Source: Zygaena filipendulae (Eukaryota; Arthropoda; Insecta; Lepidoptera; Zygaenidae). Taken from it: a DNA stretch of 64,000 nt. Made by a program: the position numbers and the translations under genes. The notes below the pieces were generated by a model, which was not told where the DNA came from, did no database searches, and saw only the letters and a program-made list of their open reading frames with translations. Each line of letters opens with the position of its first letter. Within the stretch, counting starts at the first letter, position 1. Below, in pieces: positions 47,498 through 60,400 of the stretch. Location of the stretch: assembly GCA_907165275.2 (NCBI GenBank), contig OU015666.1, positions 8,090,001 to 8,154,000 on the forward strand, in the 5' to 3' direction.

Positions 47498-49010
47498 TAT
47501 AAGTGGAAATCCATGTAAAATATTACATGGATTTCCACGGCTCCCTTTTCCCCTTTTTATACGGCTTCAAAAAAGGAGGAGAATATCTTTGAAATAGATG
47601 TTGTACGCGGCTACGTCGCGTATGCCGCGTTAATGAATGGCGCCGGTTGGGCTAGCATGCGCCACATATTAAACTCGATAGCGTGCCAAAGTTAACATAT
47701 GTATTTACAATTACATGAACACATAGAAATCATACAAAAGTCATGTCATTAAATTTTTAATAACTCCAAGTATTTTATACAACAGTTACAGAATATACCT
47801 TTGGTATTGCGCCACGGAGATGTTATTAATTGCACATAGGTAATTAATTTCCTCTAACTACATTTATGTACAAAAAATATATTAATACAAAAACGACTGC
47901 GCGCTCGGCGTCCTTCAGGGTAGGTGACGCCAATACAAAGTTTATATTGATTACTTAGTCATAATATGAATTTTAAATTCAATTGTGCTAATTTAGGGGT
48001 TATTAATTTGATCAAAATTATTACTAATCTATTTCTACATGGTTTAAATAAAAATCAGTGAACGAAGAGAATACCTGCTATAGAAACCCATCTTTATTTA
48101 CTTATTTATTTATAAAAGTAACAACTACACTTTTATTTTTTCAAACTTTAGTATGATCATGGACCATGGTCCATGGTATGATGTACCCCCCAATATGTAT
48201 ATTGTATAGGTAGGTAGGTACAGACGGCACTTCAAAATGATAAGAAGTACCTGTAGACCGCTATTTGTGTTGACCTATTCTAGTGCGAAGTGTCAGTTCC
48301 TCATTCTCTTCGTTTACTGCTAAAAACCACTCTCGGAATCATACCTACTATGGAGATTTGAGCAAGGGATAGTGTTATTGGAAACAATAGCCTATACCTT
48401 TTTATTGAACTCACTGCATATTGAATACCTATATAGTTCCCATGACCAATAAATGGATATCAAATAGCTGTTAATACTGATAAAACAATAATTCAAAAAA
48501 AATATCACAGAAAATAAGCGATTATCAGTAGATTAAAAATACCACACAATTCATTATAACCAAAACATCTATTCCTTTCTAGGAAGTTGAACCAGTTTTT
48601 GTGTTTGTTTTTTCAGTAGAAAAAAAATCGAATAAGGCAGCTAAAATGCTGTTAGTTTTAACACCTACCTGCGTCCACATAATTTTTATGTCACATAAAT
48701 AGTGGTCTATGCACTTCAATAAAATTATATAATAATACTTCGAAGTATTAAAAATACATAAAATTCAACTTTAATAAAACTTATACAAATATATTTTTAT
48801 TGAATATTAATATACAAGAGGAGGTCCACAATTCGAAAGCAATTAATTAATTATCACTGTTACCTACTCAATGTACTTGCTTGCTTGCTAAGTATTTATT
48901 GCTTAATAACAGGGCCTTGAATATCAATACAGCCCACTTGAAACTTCAAAAAAAATATTTTATACTCTTTTGACTTGATACTATCTTTTCCAACTTATGC
49001 TGTACATTAA
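47498..49010. other. intergenic, no gene seen
   Basis: AT-rich; a short inverted pair around 47505-47545 (ggaaatccatgtaa / ttacatggatttcc) and a ccatggtccatgg palindrome near 48160. No coding evidence. Confidence 0.45.
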
Positions 49011-49512
49011 CAATAGGGTAGTTTACGCCATGTAAGAAAGAATATAAAAATGCATGCTTATGATGCATTTCGGAAAAAGTAAACGGGAAACGTCAATATT
49101 TATTCATAAAAATGCAATATAAAAATCGTTTTTTTTTTTCTGTTTTTCGAATGTCTAAAACGCCATTCGCCACAATGTGACGTCACTCCGTTAATAAATA
49201 ATCTAGGATATGTTCCAATTTACACTGCGAGCACTGTAAGGTATGACATAATATGTATGACGGAACGAATTTCTCCTCAGTAAGAGCACTGAACAGTGCT
49301 CGCAGGGTATTTCGGAACATACACTGTCTTTCGCTGTCGTATTGTTTACTAACCGAGTGACGTCACGAGATGAAAGCATGGCGGCTAGCGTTTCGGCGCA
49401 TAAATTCAAAATCATAAATAAAATATAGTTTTTAAGGCATTTCCCAGTTTCATAAAATTGAAATAAAATTTCATTGAAAACAGTTTTCAAAAAAAGGTGG
49501 AATACCCTATTG
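49011..49512. mobile_element. MITE family C, copy 1 (about 500 bp)
   Basis: Ends caatagggta / taccctattg. Centre contains ctgcgagcactg / cagtgctcgcag and gtgacgtcac. Related to 38834-39165. Confidence 0.75.
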
Positions 49513-50828
49513 ATATCCTGATAAGTCACAAAAAATATTACAAAATCAATTAGCAGTGAAAACTAGATTATACAAATAATTATCACTTGATGAAGAAATG
49601 TTGGTTACAATAATTAATGATTATGTTAATCATAAAACGCCAAATTATAAAAAGTCTAATTGGATACGTGTTTAAAATAAGTTAATTGTTTAGAAATAGA
49701 ATACTTAATTTTCTACGATTTGTAAAGGGCGTTGCTTAAACATATCACAGGTTGCGATTGGAGGGGGACGTGCGTTGCACTGTGAACTTTACAGGAAATG
49801 AGGCTTTCAGTATAAAGCCTCTTTCCAACCCATAGGGCAAACATAATAAGTGGGTGCTGTCAAGCATTACTTGCAGAAGTGTTCTTTACAGGTGGCAAAG
49901 TGGCTTTATACTTCTATGCTGGAAAGAAATGCAAATCGTGACTTAAAGTCTCGAAGTCACCGGGAATTATAGTTTCTTTTGACGTACTGATACGAAAACC
50001 GAGTATTCAAAATTGACTCCCGGTTTTGGTTAGTAATTGATCGTCCGATGCTAATCCGGTATTTATACACAATATTAATCTTGGTTGGCTTTCGCTACTT
50101 GTACGAAATATTTAATCGTGGAAAAAAAAAGTGATTTAATGAATAAGGTCACACTTTAACTTTACCTACTTACGTTAACAAATACATTGATACTAGCTTA
50201 ATCATATTTTTTGTTTTTTTTTTATACACAAAAGAATCAGTAGCACATAAAGTTTTGTCCCTGCATTACGCAAGGATTGAAAAATCTTTGAATGTGGCAA
50301 CACCCAGATTAACATTATGACTACCTAACTTCTTTCAAACAATACGTATGTAAGATATTATAATTATAATTAACAGATAATAATTAGTTTCGAATAACAG
50401 CACATTTGGATAACACTATATTGGAAATGTTTGTGATGCAAACAAAACGAAATGAGAGAAAAAAAAAAAAACTTTTTTCTATTGCGCTGAATCTACATCG
50501 AAGTTCTTGTTGGGCAGTGCGCTGAATCTACTTCGGGACTAGTGACGCTAGATTTCAATATAAATGCTTCATTAATCAATTATAATATGAGATCCATTAA
50601 AAATATATCTACCTATACAGTCGTAATGGCAAGTATTTATACATATTATTTAGATAGTATAATTACTAAAGGACGTTCCTCAGTGCATCAAGTGCGTGTA
50701 TCCGAACGCACCTATAATAAGACTTGTCAATATTCATTCGCGCCGGCCCTCTATATTAATCGAAAGCACTTTTTTTTTTCAAATCGACCCTACGCGTATT
50801 TGTTATAAGGTGCAAAATCCAAATCCAA
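49513..50828. other. intergenic, no gene seen
   Basis: AT-rich with no supported gene or repeat; the frame at 50542-50808 has no domain signal. Confidence 0.45.
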
Positions 50829-51245
50829 TGTTTCTGGGGTATGAAAATCAAAATTCTATTTAATCCGTCAGTTAGATAATAAAAAATACAAAAATGCACT
50901 ACACTAAAAAGTAAAAAAACAAAATACCGATTTGATCCGAAAGACAAATATGCAAGTACTTAATATTATTATTAGTGGGTATGTGCTGATCGTTTCGAAG
51001 TCGGAAAATATTGGACATTTTTGTTTTTCTACATAATCAAAAAATACCGATGATACATTAAGTGAAAAAGTCGCGTAGATACAGTTTATACGGGGTTATG
51101 ACGACACGAGCCCCTACACTTTGTCTGTATATCTAAATATTTTTTCAATTCGAAGTAGCAAAATACACACTTCTATTATTTTTTGTTCTCTAACTGACGG
51201 ACTAAATGGAATTTGGTTTTTCGTACCCCCACCATAGTTTCTGTG
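50829..51245. mobile_element. MITE family A, disrupted copy with family D fragment
   Basis: Left part gaaaatcaaaattc ... tagataataaaaaat and right part tctaactgacggactaa match MITE A. In between, about 50915-51005 carries family D palindrome words (ccgatttgatccgaaagaca and gctgatcgtttcgaagtcgg). Confidence 0.55.
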
Positions 51246-51363
51246 TGGACTTCACATAAAAGGTCGTGTATATAGATGGACAAGCAACCTAAAAATCGGG
51301 TTAAAATCTGATAAAAGCTTGGCCGTTTACGGGCTTTTATCGGGCTTAAACCCAAGCGCCGGG

Positions 51364-51369
51364 TTTATT
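51364..51369 (-). promoter_or_regulatory. poly(A) signal of the adaptor-like gene
   Basis: AATAAA on the minus strand about 38 nt after the stop codon at 51407. If used, the 3' UTR is very short. Confidence 0.4.
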
Positions 51370-51406
51370 AATTCTATAGTCGTGTAGGGAGGGTGACGGG
51401 CGCGCC

Positions 51407-54400
51407 TCACGCGTTCCGGAAGCCGTGGAAGTCGCCGGGCCAGTTGTCGCGGCGCGCCGCCCGGTCGGAGCCGGTGCACGCGAAAAAGTCGTCGTTCTCG
51501 AACGGGTCCGATTCGCGCGTGAATATGTTCACGGACTCGGACTTTTTGATGTCGCGGTGCGCTTGCGGGTGGGCGTGGGCGTGGGCGTGGGCGGCGCTGG
51601 ACCGCAGCGGGGGCAGGTCCGCCTCGTCCTCCTCGGCGATGGAGGCGGTGCGGGCGCGCGGCGTCGACACCTGCGTGAAGTCGTCCTGTAAACAACGACA
51701 TAATACTTATATTTATTTATTGCAACCTATTTTATGATCAAAATAACGAGGAAGAGTTGTTTGCAATAGGGTTAGTAAGTAGTTATATCACAGACAAAAA
51801 AACTAACTACTAAGTTTTCGACGTATAATAAGGAAAGTTTTAGTACAGAACCATAATTAAGCGAGTCTGAATCGGTTTTTATCGCTATGTTTCATTCGCA
51901 CAAAATGATCATGAACATATTCTGTTCACAATTTCAAGTATTCAAATATACATTATTATATTGTTTACTAGCTGTCCCCCGCGATTTCATCCGCGGTAAT
52001 TTCGGAGTTCCCGCCGGAATTCCGGGATAAAAACTATCCTATCTTTCAAGTTAGACCATATTATAAATGGTTACAAAATTTTATCAAAATCCGTTCAGTA
52101 GTTTCGGAGTCCATCGCGGACAAACAACGTGACACGCGATTTATAGGTATATATTAAGATTAAGCATGCATAAAATTACATCTTTATGGAGAGAGTGGAA
52201 TTAAAATTTAGTTGCCGGGTGTTGTAAAAATATGACTTACTCGTTAGTAAAATACTAGACATTTAAATTTAATAAATTCTAGTTACATTAATTACATCAG
52301 TATAATAATTTACCTCGAACAGCGACCGCGGCGACACCGAGTCGGAGTCGAAGCGGAACCGCGTGGAGACGGAGGCGGCGGAGGCGGAGGGCGAGGCGGA
52401 GTCCCGGGCGCGCGCGCCGCCCGCCGGAGGGGACGCGAGCGACTCCTCCGGCTCGAAAGAGAACCTAATAACAAAACATTATAAGCAAAAACTACGGGCA
52501 AAAGGTCCCCAGCTCCAGTAGGTACAAAGCGTTGCTAGCACCACAGCGCCGATTTTCAATCGAAGCCAAAAGAACAAAGGAATTAGGGTGCTTTAAATAT
52601 AGCACCTATATTATTATGGCACACAAATAAACAAATCTACACTAATATTGTAAAGAAAATTTTTTGTTTGTTTGTAAAAAATAAACGCAAAAACTATTGG
52701 AGCGATTTCAAAAATTCTTTCACTTATAAAAAAAACAGTATTCCTGAGTGACACAGGGTACTTTTTATCCCGGAATTCCTACGGGAAATTAACGCGGGTG
52801 AAACCACGGGGAATATGTAGGATATTTAATAAGAAAACGACAAGAGAATAATTATGTTAGATAGGACTTTTGATGATCTGCATGTAATCGTCTTAACGTT
52901 GGCTAAAGAAGGATGGCCAAATCGTACTCGAGACGAAACAATGGTGTCCATGTATGATATATATATGAAAAATACCCTTATTTTTTAAGATCTTAAAAAA
53001 CACAAAAAGTATCTCTATAGGTAGCCACAAAAAAAAGATATCAATTTATTTTTGTTTTTGTAACTACTACGACATCCATGTATGTGGTTTCAGAACGCAC
53101 CTTTTGACGATTCATTTCGCGTATGAAATGACTTAGTATTCAAAGACTATAATTATTCACGTTTCTCTGAATAGTTTTACTCGATAAGTATGTAGGCATC
53201 AAATCAGACACTGTGTGCATTTTTGTCATAAAAAATAATTATGTAGGTTCATATTAAGTATAAGCATTTTGTTCAATTGCGTACAACGGAACGTCATTTA
53301 TCCTCGACAAGTTACTTAATCTGTGGTCATCGAACCGCGTCAGTGATTGTCATTGTTACTTTGTTATTTTTTTTTTTTATTGACAATTGACATGACACCC
53401 GGCAATCACGCACTCATCTCGCTTCACTTGCTGTTCTATTTTGGATTTTCTTCTTCTCGTATTGACCTAGGCATTTTTTACGGACTGATAACTAGCACTT
53501 GTGACTATCGCTATCGCTAACTATATTTTTTCTATGCTTATTTCTATGCTAACTACATTTTTAGGTCGGGTAAAAGGTAGTTGTTGATTCTAACCTAAAA
53601 TGTATTGTTGATGTTATTTTAAAAAATCGTGGCTATTTAGATATGATTTTTAAACGGAATGGTATTTACAACATAAAAACAAATCAATCTAACTATAGTT
53701 TATTTTGGGACATGAAAAATAAAAGTCAAGTCCAGCTCCTATAGTAATTTGGCCATTGTTCTTTACTGAGTGCGTCCTTAAAAAAAAAAAAAACAAAAAA
53801 AACACGCGTAAATCACCTGGCCTGGCCCTCGAGGCTGGCGTACGGCGCGGGCGTGCGCTTCTTGCCGGCGGGCGGCGGCGGCGGCGCGGGGGGCGCGGCG
53901 GGCGCGGGGGGCGGCGTGTCGTGCCCGTACTCGCGGTCGCGCGGCGAGAAGTCGCTCGAGAAGCGGTAGTCGCGCGCCGGCTGCGGCGGCGGCTGGTGGC
54001 GCGGGCGCGGCTCGTCGCGGCGCGAGCGGCGGCGCGCGTCGCGCTCCGGCGAGCGGCGCGCGCCCGCCGCGCCCGCCGCGCCCGCCCGCCGCGCGGACCA
54101 GCCCAGCGTCGAGCCGTACCTGCCGGACGACGGTGACAACAAACTCGATTATAGAGAGATCGTGACTGTGTTTAGTTATACTATATCTACACGGTGAAAC
54201 TTTCGTATTGAAATTTACTATGGAAGCATTTTAGACCCCGTCTTTACTAACACTATTGAGATCTTTGCTATGGCAATGCCTGTCATTTCCATAGTAAAAT
54301 TCTCAATAGCGTATTCAAGACGGGCTCTCAAATGCGTTCATAGTAAATTTCAATACGAAAATTTCACCGTGAAGCTGTAATCGGATGTTTTCTATACCTA

Positions 54401-57400
54401 TTATGCTTGTGAATAACTTTTAGGTCAGAATAGCCTGGAAAATGGAACACACAAATCCGCCATCCGAGTGGAACCACCGGCAATCGAATCCGAAACCGCA
54501 TCATAAGCCGATGGCGACTACTGCGCCAGCCCGGTGTTCAGCTCAACTCCTGTGTACATCAAGTTCCTAACCTCCTGTCGGCGACTTCCTCGCCCTGCCT
54601 CAGCTCGTGTCTGCGCTTCGTCTCCCGCCAGCCCAGCGAGCCGTAGTTCCTCTCTGAAATTAACAAAGTATCAAAATCATTGAATCCCAGAAAAAGAACA
54701 CTACCGACTGATTACTACTACGTATAAAAGCGAGACTCTTCATCCCCCGCTAACCTCATGCCTGCCCATAGAGCAGCGGCGAGTCTAGAGACAGCCCGGT
54801 GACACTCCGTCTCCATACAAATGAACTGATTCAAGTACTTTCCTACACGTGTTTTGCGCGTGTGCGTATCGTAAGGTTGACAGCGAACTGACAGTAACTG
54901 TCAGCTGTCAGTAAACAATTGTGCATGTGCAGATTGTACATATGCCAAACTTTCCTCGGAATTTCCAAGAAAATTTCGCGGGGTATGAGGAGGCATGAAA
55001 TTGGTGGGAGGCGGATAACTTCGCACCCCCCCGCGCCCCGCGACAAGCAGCGGCATACTTAGAGGTGAGAGCGGTGTAGGCTGTTACTGCTGCGTGTGTC
55101 GAACAGTATCAACTAGAATGGGCTAGTTGACTAAATTTTTTTAGTCCGGTTTGTAGATTAATAAAAAATAGTGGGCACGTATTTTTTCTTTTTTTTCGTA
55201 ATCAAATAATAACGGCGATACATTGAGTTGAAATTTCGCGTGACGTCACTATCCGGTACAGTGTGTATGGGGGCTTACAGCGGTTAATGACGTCACGGGC
55301 CTCCCCCCCACCCTAAACTTTAATGCGCTATATTATTATCTATGTTTATTTTCATTAATTTAAAAAAGCTAATAATACGTGTTCATAATTTTTTATTTTC
55401 TAACTGAAGGACTAATAAAAGTTTTGATTTTTAACATCGCTATTTAGAGCTAGCTCTCTCTCCGTCGCTCGCTGCGCCCCGGCGTGAGCTCTGTACGTGC
55501 TTTTTTGATTCCATGCCTTTGTGACCACAAGTTTTTGAGGTTATAAAGACCCTGTAAATAAGCTTAAAACAAAGAATCTTGGACAGTAAGCTTATTTTTA
55601 AAATTTAAACAATAAAATAATACCATGCCATGGTCAGTGTGTCAATGTGTAAATAAATATTTTTCTATATTCTGTAGTACTAACCGTCGCGCCTCCAGCG
55701 CTGCTCGGGCCACCTATCGCGCGGAGACGACCGACCTGACCCGCATCCGTCACTGTAACTGCATCACACAACTAATTGTTTTCTGACGTCCTTGAACAGT
55801 TGGTCTAGCGATTAGCAAACTTGAATGTTTGTGTGTTTAGTGTGTGTGTGTGTGTGGTTGAAACGATTTACAAGAAGATATCTCTCTATCTATTCACTAT
55901 TTATAGATGACGCTACTACAACAATATAGGTAGATTCGGTGTTTGGTCATTCGTGTTTTTACATTTCATCATATTTATTACACATCATTTGGAAATGAAA
56001 TAATATAATTATGTAAGTAGTTATGAATTTTGAATGAAAAAAAAATCAATACTGAACGAAACTCCAAGTAAAATATCTCTGACATGGGGCGCTAAGATGC
56101 GCAACACGATAAAATTATATCGAGCCATTTTATCGATTCTCGTCGACATATTGTATGGTTTTGTCGACGAGAATCGATAAAATGGCTCGATATAATTTTA
56201 TCGTGTTGCGCATCTTAGCCCCAATGGAGATGATATCTGTATGTGTGTGTGTTTGTATGTACGCATATGATATGAAAGTGAGACTAACTCTTCGTCTTCG
56301 TCGTACGAGTGCCTCGTGCTCCGGTGCCTGTCCGTGCGCCTGTAGTCGGGCTCCCGGCTGCGCGAGTCCCTGTAGCCGCGCTCCCTGCTGTAGGTCCTGT
56401 CCCTGTCCCTGTCCCACGAGTCGTTCTCCCTGTCTCTGCTCCTCCGGTCGCGGCGGCCCCGCCCCTCCCTGAGGTCCCGCTCCTTGCTGAGGTCCCGCCG
56501 GTCGCGCCCGCTGCCCGAGTCCCGCCTGTCCCGCTCGCGCGCGCTGCCCGACTCCCTGCTGTCCCTGCCGAGGTCTCTGTCCCTGCTGTCTCTTTTGTCC
56601 CTCATTTTCTCCTTCTCCCTCCCGCTGCCGGAATCGAGGCATTCCCTCGAGCCGGACGAATTGTGTCTGTAATGTTTAAAATTCAGCGTTCAAAGAAGTG
56701 GTCAGTGCCCGGAGCACGAATTTTTTCGCTCTCGTCCATTCGATATCGAGCGTTTTTTCGTATGGAAAATGAACAACGCCATCTACGTTTCGTGTCGTTC
56801 ATTTTCCATACAAAAAAAAACGCTTTGACATTATTACGACGAGAGCGCAAAAATTCGTGCTCCCCCTACTGGTCTCTTTCAAAAATAGTTACTGTGCGTG
56901 CGTATATGTGGGTCCATTTCCCCTCTTTTCTCTCTGTGTATGCGTGTGGTGCGTGCGCGTTTGCGTGGTGCGTTTAGGTGTGCGCGTGCAGGTATGTGTG
57001 TGAGTGCGTGTGTGAGTGCGTGTGTGTGTGTGTGTGTGTGTGTCGTGTGTGTGCGTGCGTGCGCGTGTTGTGTGTGTATGCGTGTTTGTGTGTGTGTGTA
57101 TTGATCTTTCTCCCCATTTGTCAATCTCTCAGAGACTCTCTTAAGACCGCACTCAGAGTCGACTTTAATGATTACTTAGTTAAGTATAGATTTTTAAAAC
57201 AAAACTGCCGCAATCAGAGACATTCAGTAAATTAATGTTAGTTGGCATTTAACGAGATGTAACTTAATTAGTTAAATGCCAATTAACATTAATTTATTAA
57301 ACTTGTCTGATTGCGGCAGTTTTGTTTTAAAAATCTATACTTAACTAAGTAATCATTAAATTCGACTCTGAGTGCGGCGGTTAGTTCGTGTGTACCGTAT

Positions 57401-60400
57401 ATACCTGGAGTCCCTGTCGCGGTGGTGCGCGGGCGCGCGCTGCAGCCGCGCCACGGGCAGCGGCGGCTCCTCGTCCCACGGCGACGCGTCGCGCGACGAT
57501 GATGACGTTTGCACTGCGCAAGCGACGCACACACAACGCATCATAACTCTAGATTCCATCTCTCAACATTATACAATACTAGCTGCTCCCCGCGGTCTCA
57601 CCCGCGGTAATTTCGGAGTTCCCGCGGGAATTTCGGGATAAAAAGTACCCTATGACACTCAGGACCACTGTAGCTTCTTCTAAGTGAAAGAATTTTCAAA
57701 ATCGGTTCAGTAGATCCAGAGATTACCCCCTCCAACGCGCAACGTCACAAACTCATAATTCACAAACTTTAGCCCTTTATAATATTAGTATAGAGATATG
57801 AAAAATTGATATGGTAAATTGTTTCATTATTTCCATTATTTGCACACCAACAGCATAGCAAATATAGTATTTGTTATATTATTTAAGGTCAGGTGTTCTG
57901 GTTTACGCAGATGACTGACCTTCATAAATATGAATGACTATTAAATTAAATTTGTCGGCGCGTTAGCGGCAAAGGAGCTGCATGATCCTTAGGGTATGAT
58001 CCGTTAGTGTGCCGGCTACTTACGCGCTCAATTTTCATTTGTTATTTTTTTATACACTTTTAGGTTTCTTTTATATAATTAAGACGAGAATTGAATACTG
58101 AACACCCTCCTTCAATACGGGCCGGTGTAACCTTACACCCTGTACAAGCATTATAGACAGTCGACATCACAGAACAAAAAATAACAAATAGAAGGGACAT
58201 AGTTTAGAATGAAAACAGATGAAAACCAGTGTCGCCGGGTGATTTTCGCACACAAAACACAATAAAGTGCGTGATGAAGAGTTTTGTTTTTGTTTTCAAA
58301 ATGTATTAAATTTCTACTTAGTCACAGTTTTCAAAATTCACAGTTTTGGGAATATTGTGGTAAATATACTCAGTATGGCAATTGGCAGCAAAAGAAGTTT
58401 TGGGTAAATTGGTGCATTTGCTTTAACTTCCTTTGTAACGGTGGAGCGCCTGTCCGTATCATGTTTATTTGCTATGTGATCGACACGCTTGGCTTACTAC
58501 TGTACGCATTATGACTCACCGATAGCGGCCCTGGTGTCGACGGGACTGTGGTGCCCGTGGTGCCCGTGGTGCGCGTGGTGCCCGTGGTGCGCGTGGTGCG
58601 CGTGGTGCCGGCGGCGCGCGTGCGGCGCGTGCCACGCGGCCGGCGCGGGCGAGTCGCGCGACTCCCGCGAGTCCGACGACCACGGCGACGCGCCCGCGCC
58701 CAGCACCGACCAGCGGCCGGCGCGCGCGCACCCGCCACCGCCCACTGACTTCTCTGCGTGTACAGAGGCACCATCACATAATATATGTCAGCACTTCTGA
58801 CGGTGATTCAATCTTATAATGCAAAGATAGTGACAAAGTACAACGGAATATATATTTTTACATAATTTTGATGATAAATGTGCATACTAGTAATGTGCCA
58901 GATATCCATATCTGTATCTACGGATGTCCGAGGGAGAAGAAAAATCCGTATTTGTATCCGTTAATTTTCTTGGCGGATCTTTTACGAATCTTTTACCTTA
59001 TTAATTTTCAATACAGTGATTGGGTTGCAAATTCGCAATGAAAAACTATTAAATTCAATTAGGTATAACAATTATATTATGTCTTATGCAAATAAATGAT
59101 TATTATTATTATTTCCCCCGCAGTTTTACCCGCGGTAATGGGCATGTTGACTAATTTTTATTTTTTAGTCCGTCTTGTAGATTATTAAAAAATATTGGAC
59201 ACGTATTTTTTCTTTTTTTACGTAATCAAAAAATAACGGCGATATATTGAGTTGAAATTTCGCGTGACGCCACTATTCTGACAGTTTGCATGGCTGTTTT
59301 GCGGTTAGTGACGTCACGACCTCCTCATCCTAAACTTTAATGCGCTTTATCTCTGTATATTTTAATTTATTTAAAAAAGCAAAAAATACGTGTCTATTGT
59401 TTTTTTATTTTCTAACTGACGGACTAATTAGAATTTTGATTTTCAAAAGTAGTCAACATCCCTATTACAGAATTCCCGTGAGAATTTATGGATAAATAGT
59501 ACCCTACCTCACTCAAGACTACAGGAAAGGACTGGAGGTTCAGTAGATCCAGAGATTACACCTTACAACGTGCAACGTCTCAAACTCACAAATTTTAGCT
59601 CTTTATAATATTAGTACCTATGATTAGTATAGATACAAAAGAAAGACCCGCGCAATGCAAGTCGAAACGTCCTGTCACGTAAAGTGTCAAGTGGACTCAA
59701 TTATTATCGTCTCGATAGAGTATAATAGTTAAGATCTGTATCCGTATCCGCGTATTTTGACACCAAATATCCGTATTCGGATTCGTATCCGCGGATATAA
59801 ATTTTTTACAATCCGGCACATCACTAGTACATACATCAAATCATTATTCATACATCTCTAAACACTCATAGATATACAAAATGTACCTACCTTTAGCGTC
59901 CGGCGACGAGCCGCTCACCACATCACTGATGGAGCCCGTCGACAGCCGCGCGGGGGGCTGCGCCTCCCTGCCCGGGGGCTGCACCTCCCTGGACGGGAGC
60001 AACTCCACCGGCGCCTCTTTCGCCTCCACCTTCTGCTCCTCCTTGTCCTTCACCACCGGACTCTTCCTGAACGCGTCCTCCACGTGGGTGAAGGACAGCG
60101 AGCTGTTGTCGATGCAGTCGAAGAAGTCGGAGTTGTCGAAGCCGTCTGACTTCTCGTCGGACCTCTTCCGTTCCTTAGGCACTTCCGGCGGCAAAGACTC
60201 GAACTCGTCGTGCGGCGGCTCCGTTATCGTGATCTCTCGCAACGCCGCGTACCTGTTTATTTAATTTTTATAATAAATAATTGGACACAAGACGGCCATG
60301 TTACTATATAGTGATATTCTCTAACAGTCAACTCAAAGGCACATTTTTAACCGACTTCCAAAAAGGTTGTATGTATGTTTTTTTTTTTGGACCTCAACTT

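Noticed and set aside
56130..56977. Long frames of 170 and 222 codons around the Arg/Asp-rich exon
   Set aside because: Frame-shifted or antisense readings of the exon 56289-56666; the chosen frame joins both neighbours in phase.
56879..57104. Frames encoding Cys/Val- or Thr/His-rich peptides
   Set aside because: Readings of a TG microsatellite.
57142..57383. Frames sharing FNDYLVKYRFLKQNCRNQ
   Set aside because: The phrase comes from the arms of palindromic MITE G and appears in each orientation; not a gene.
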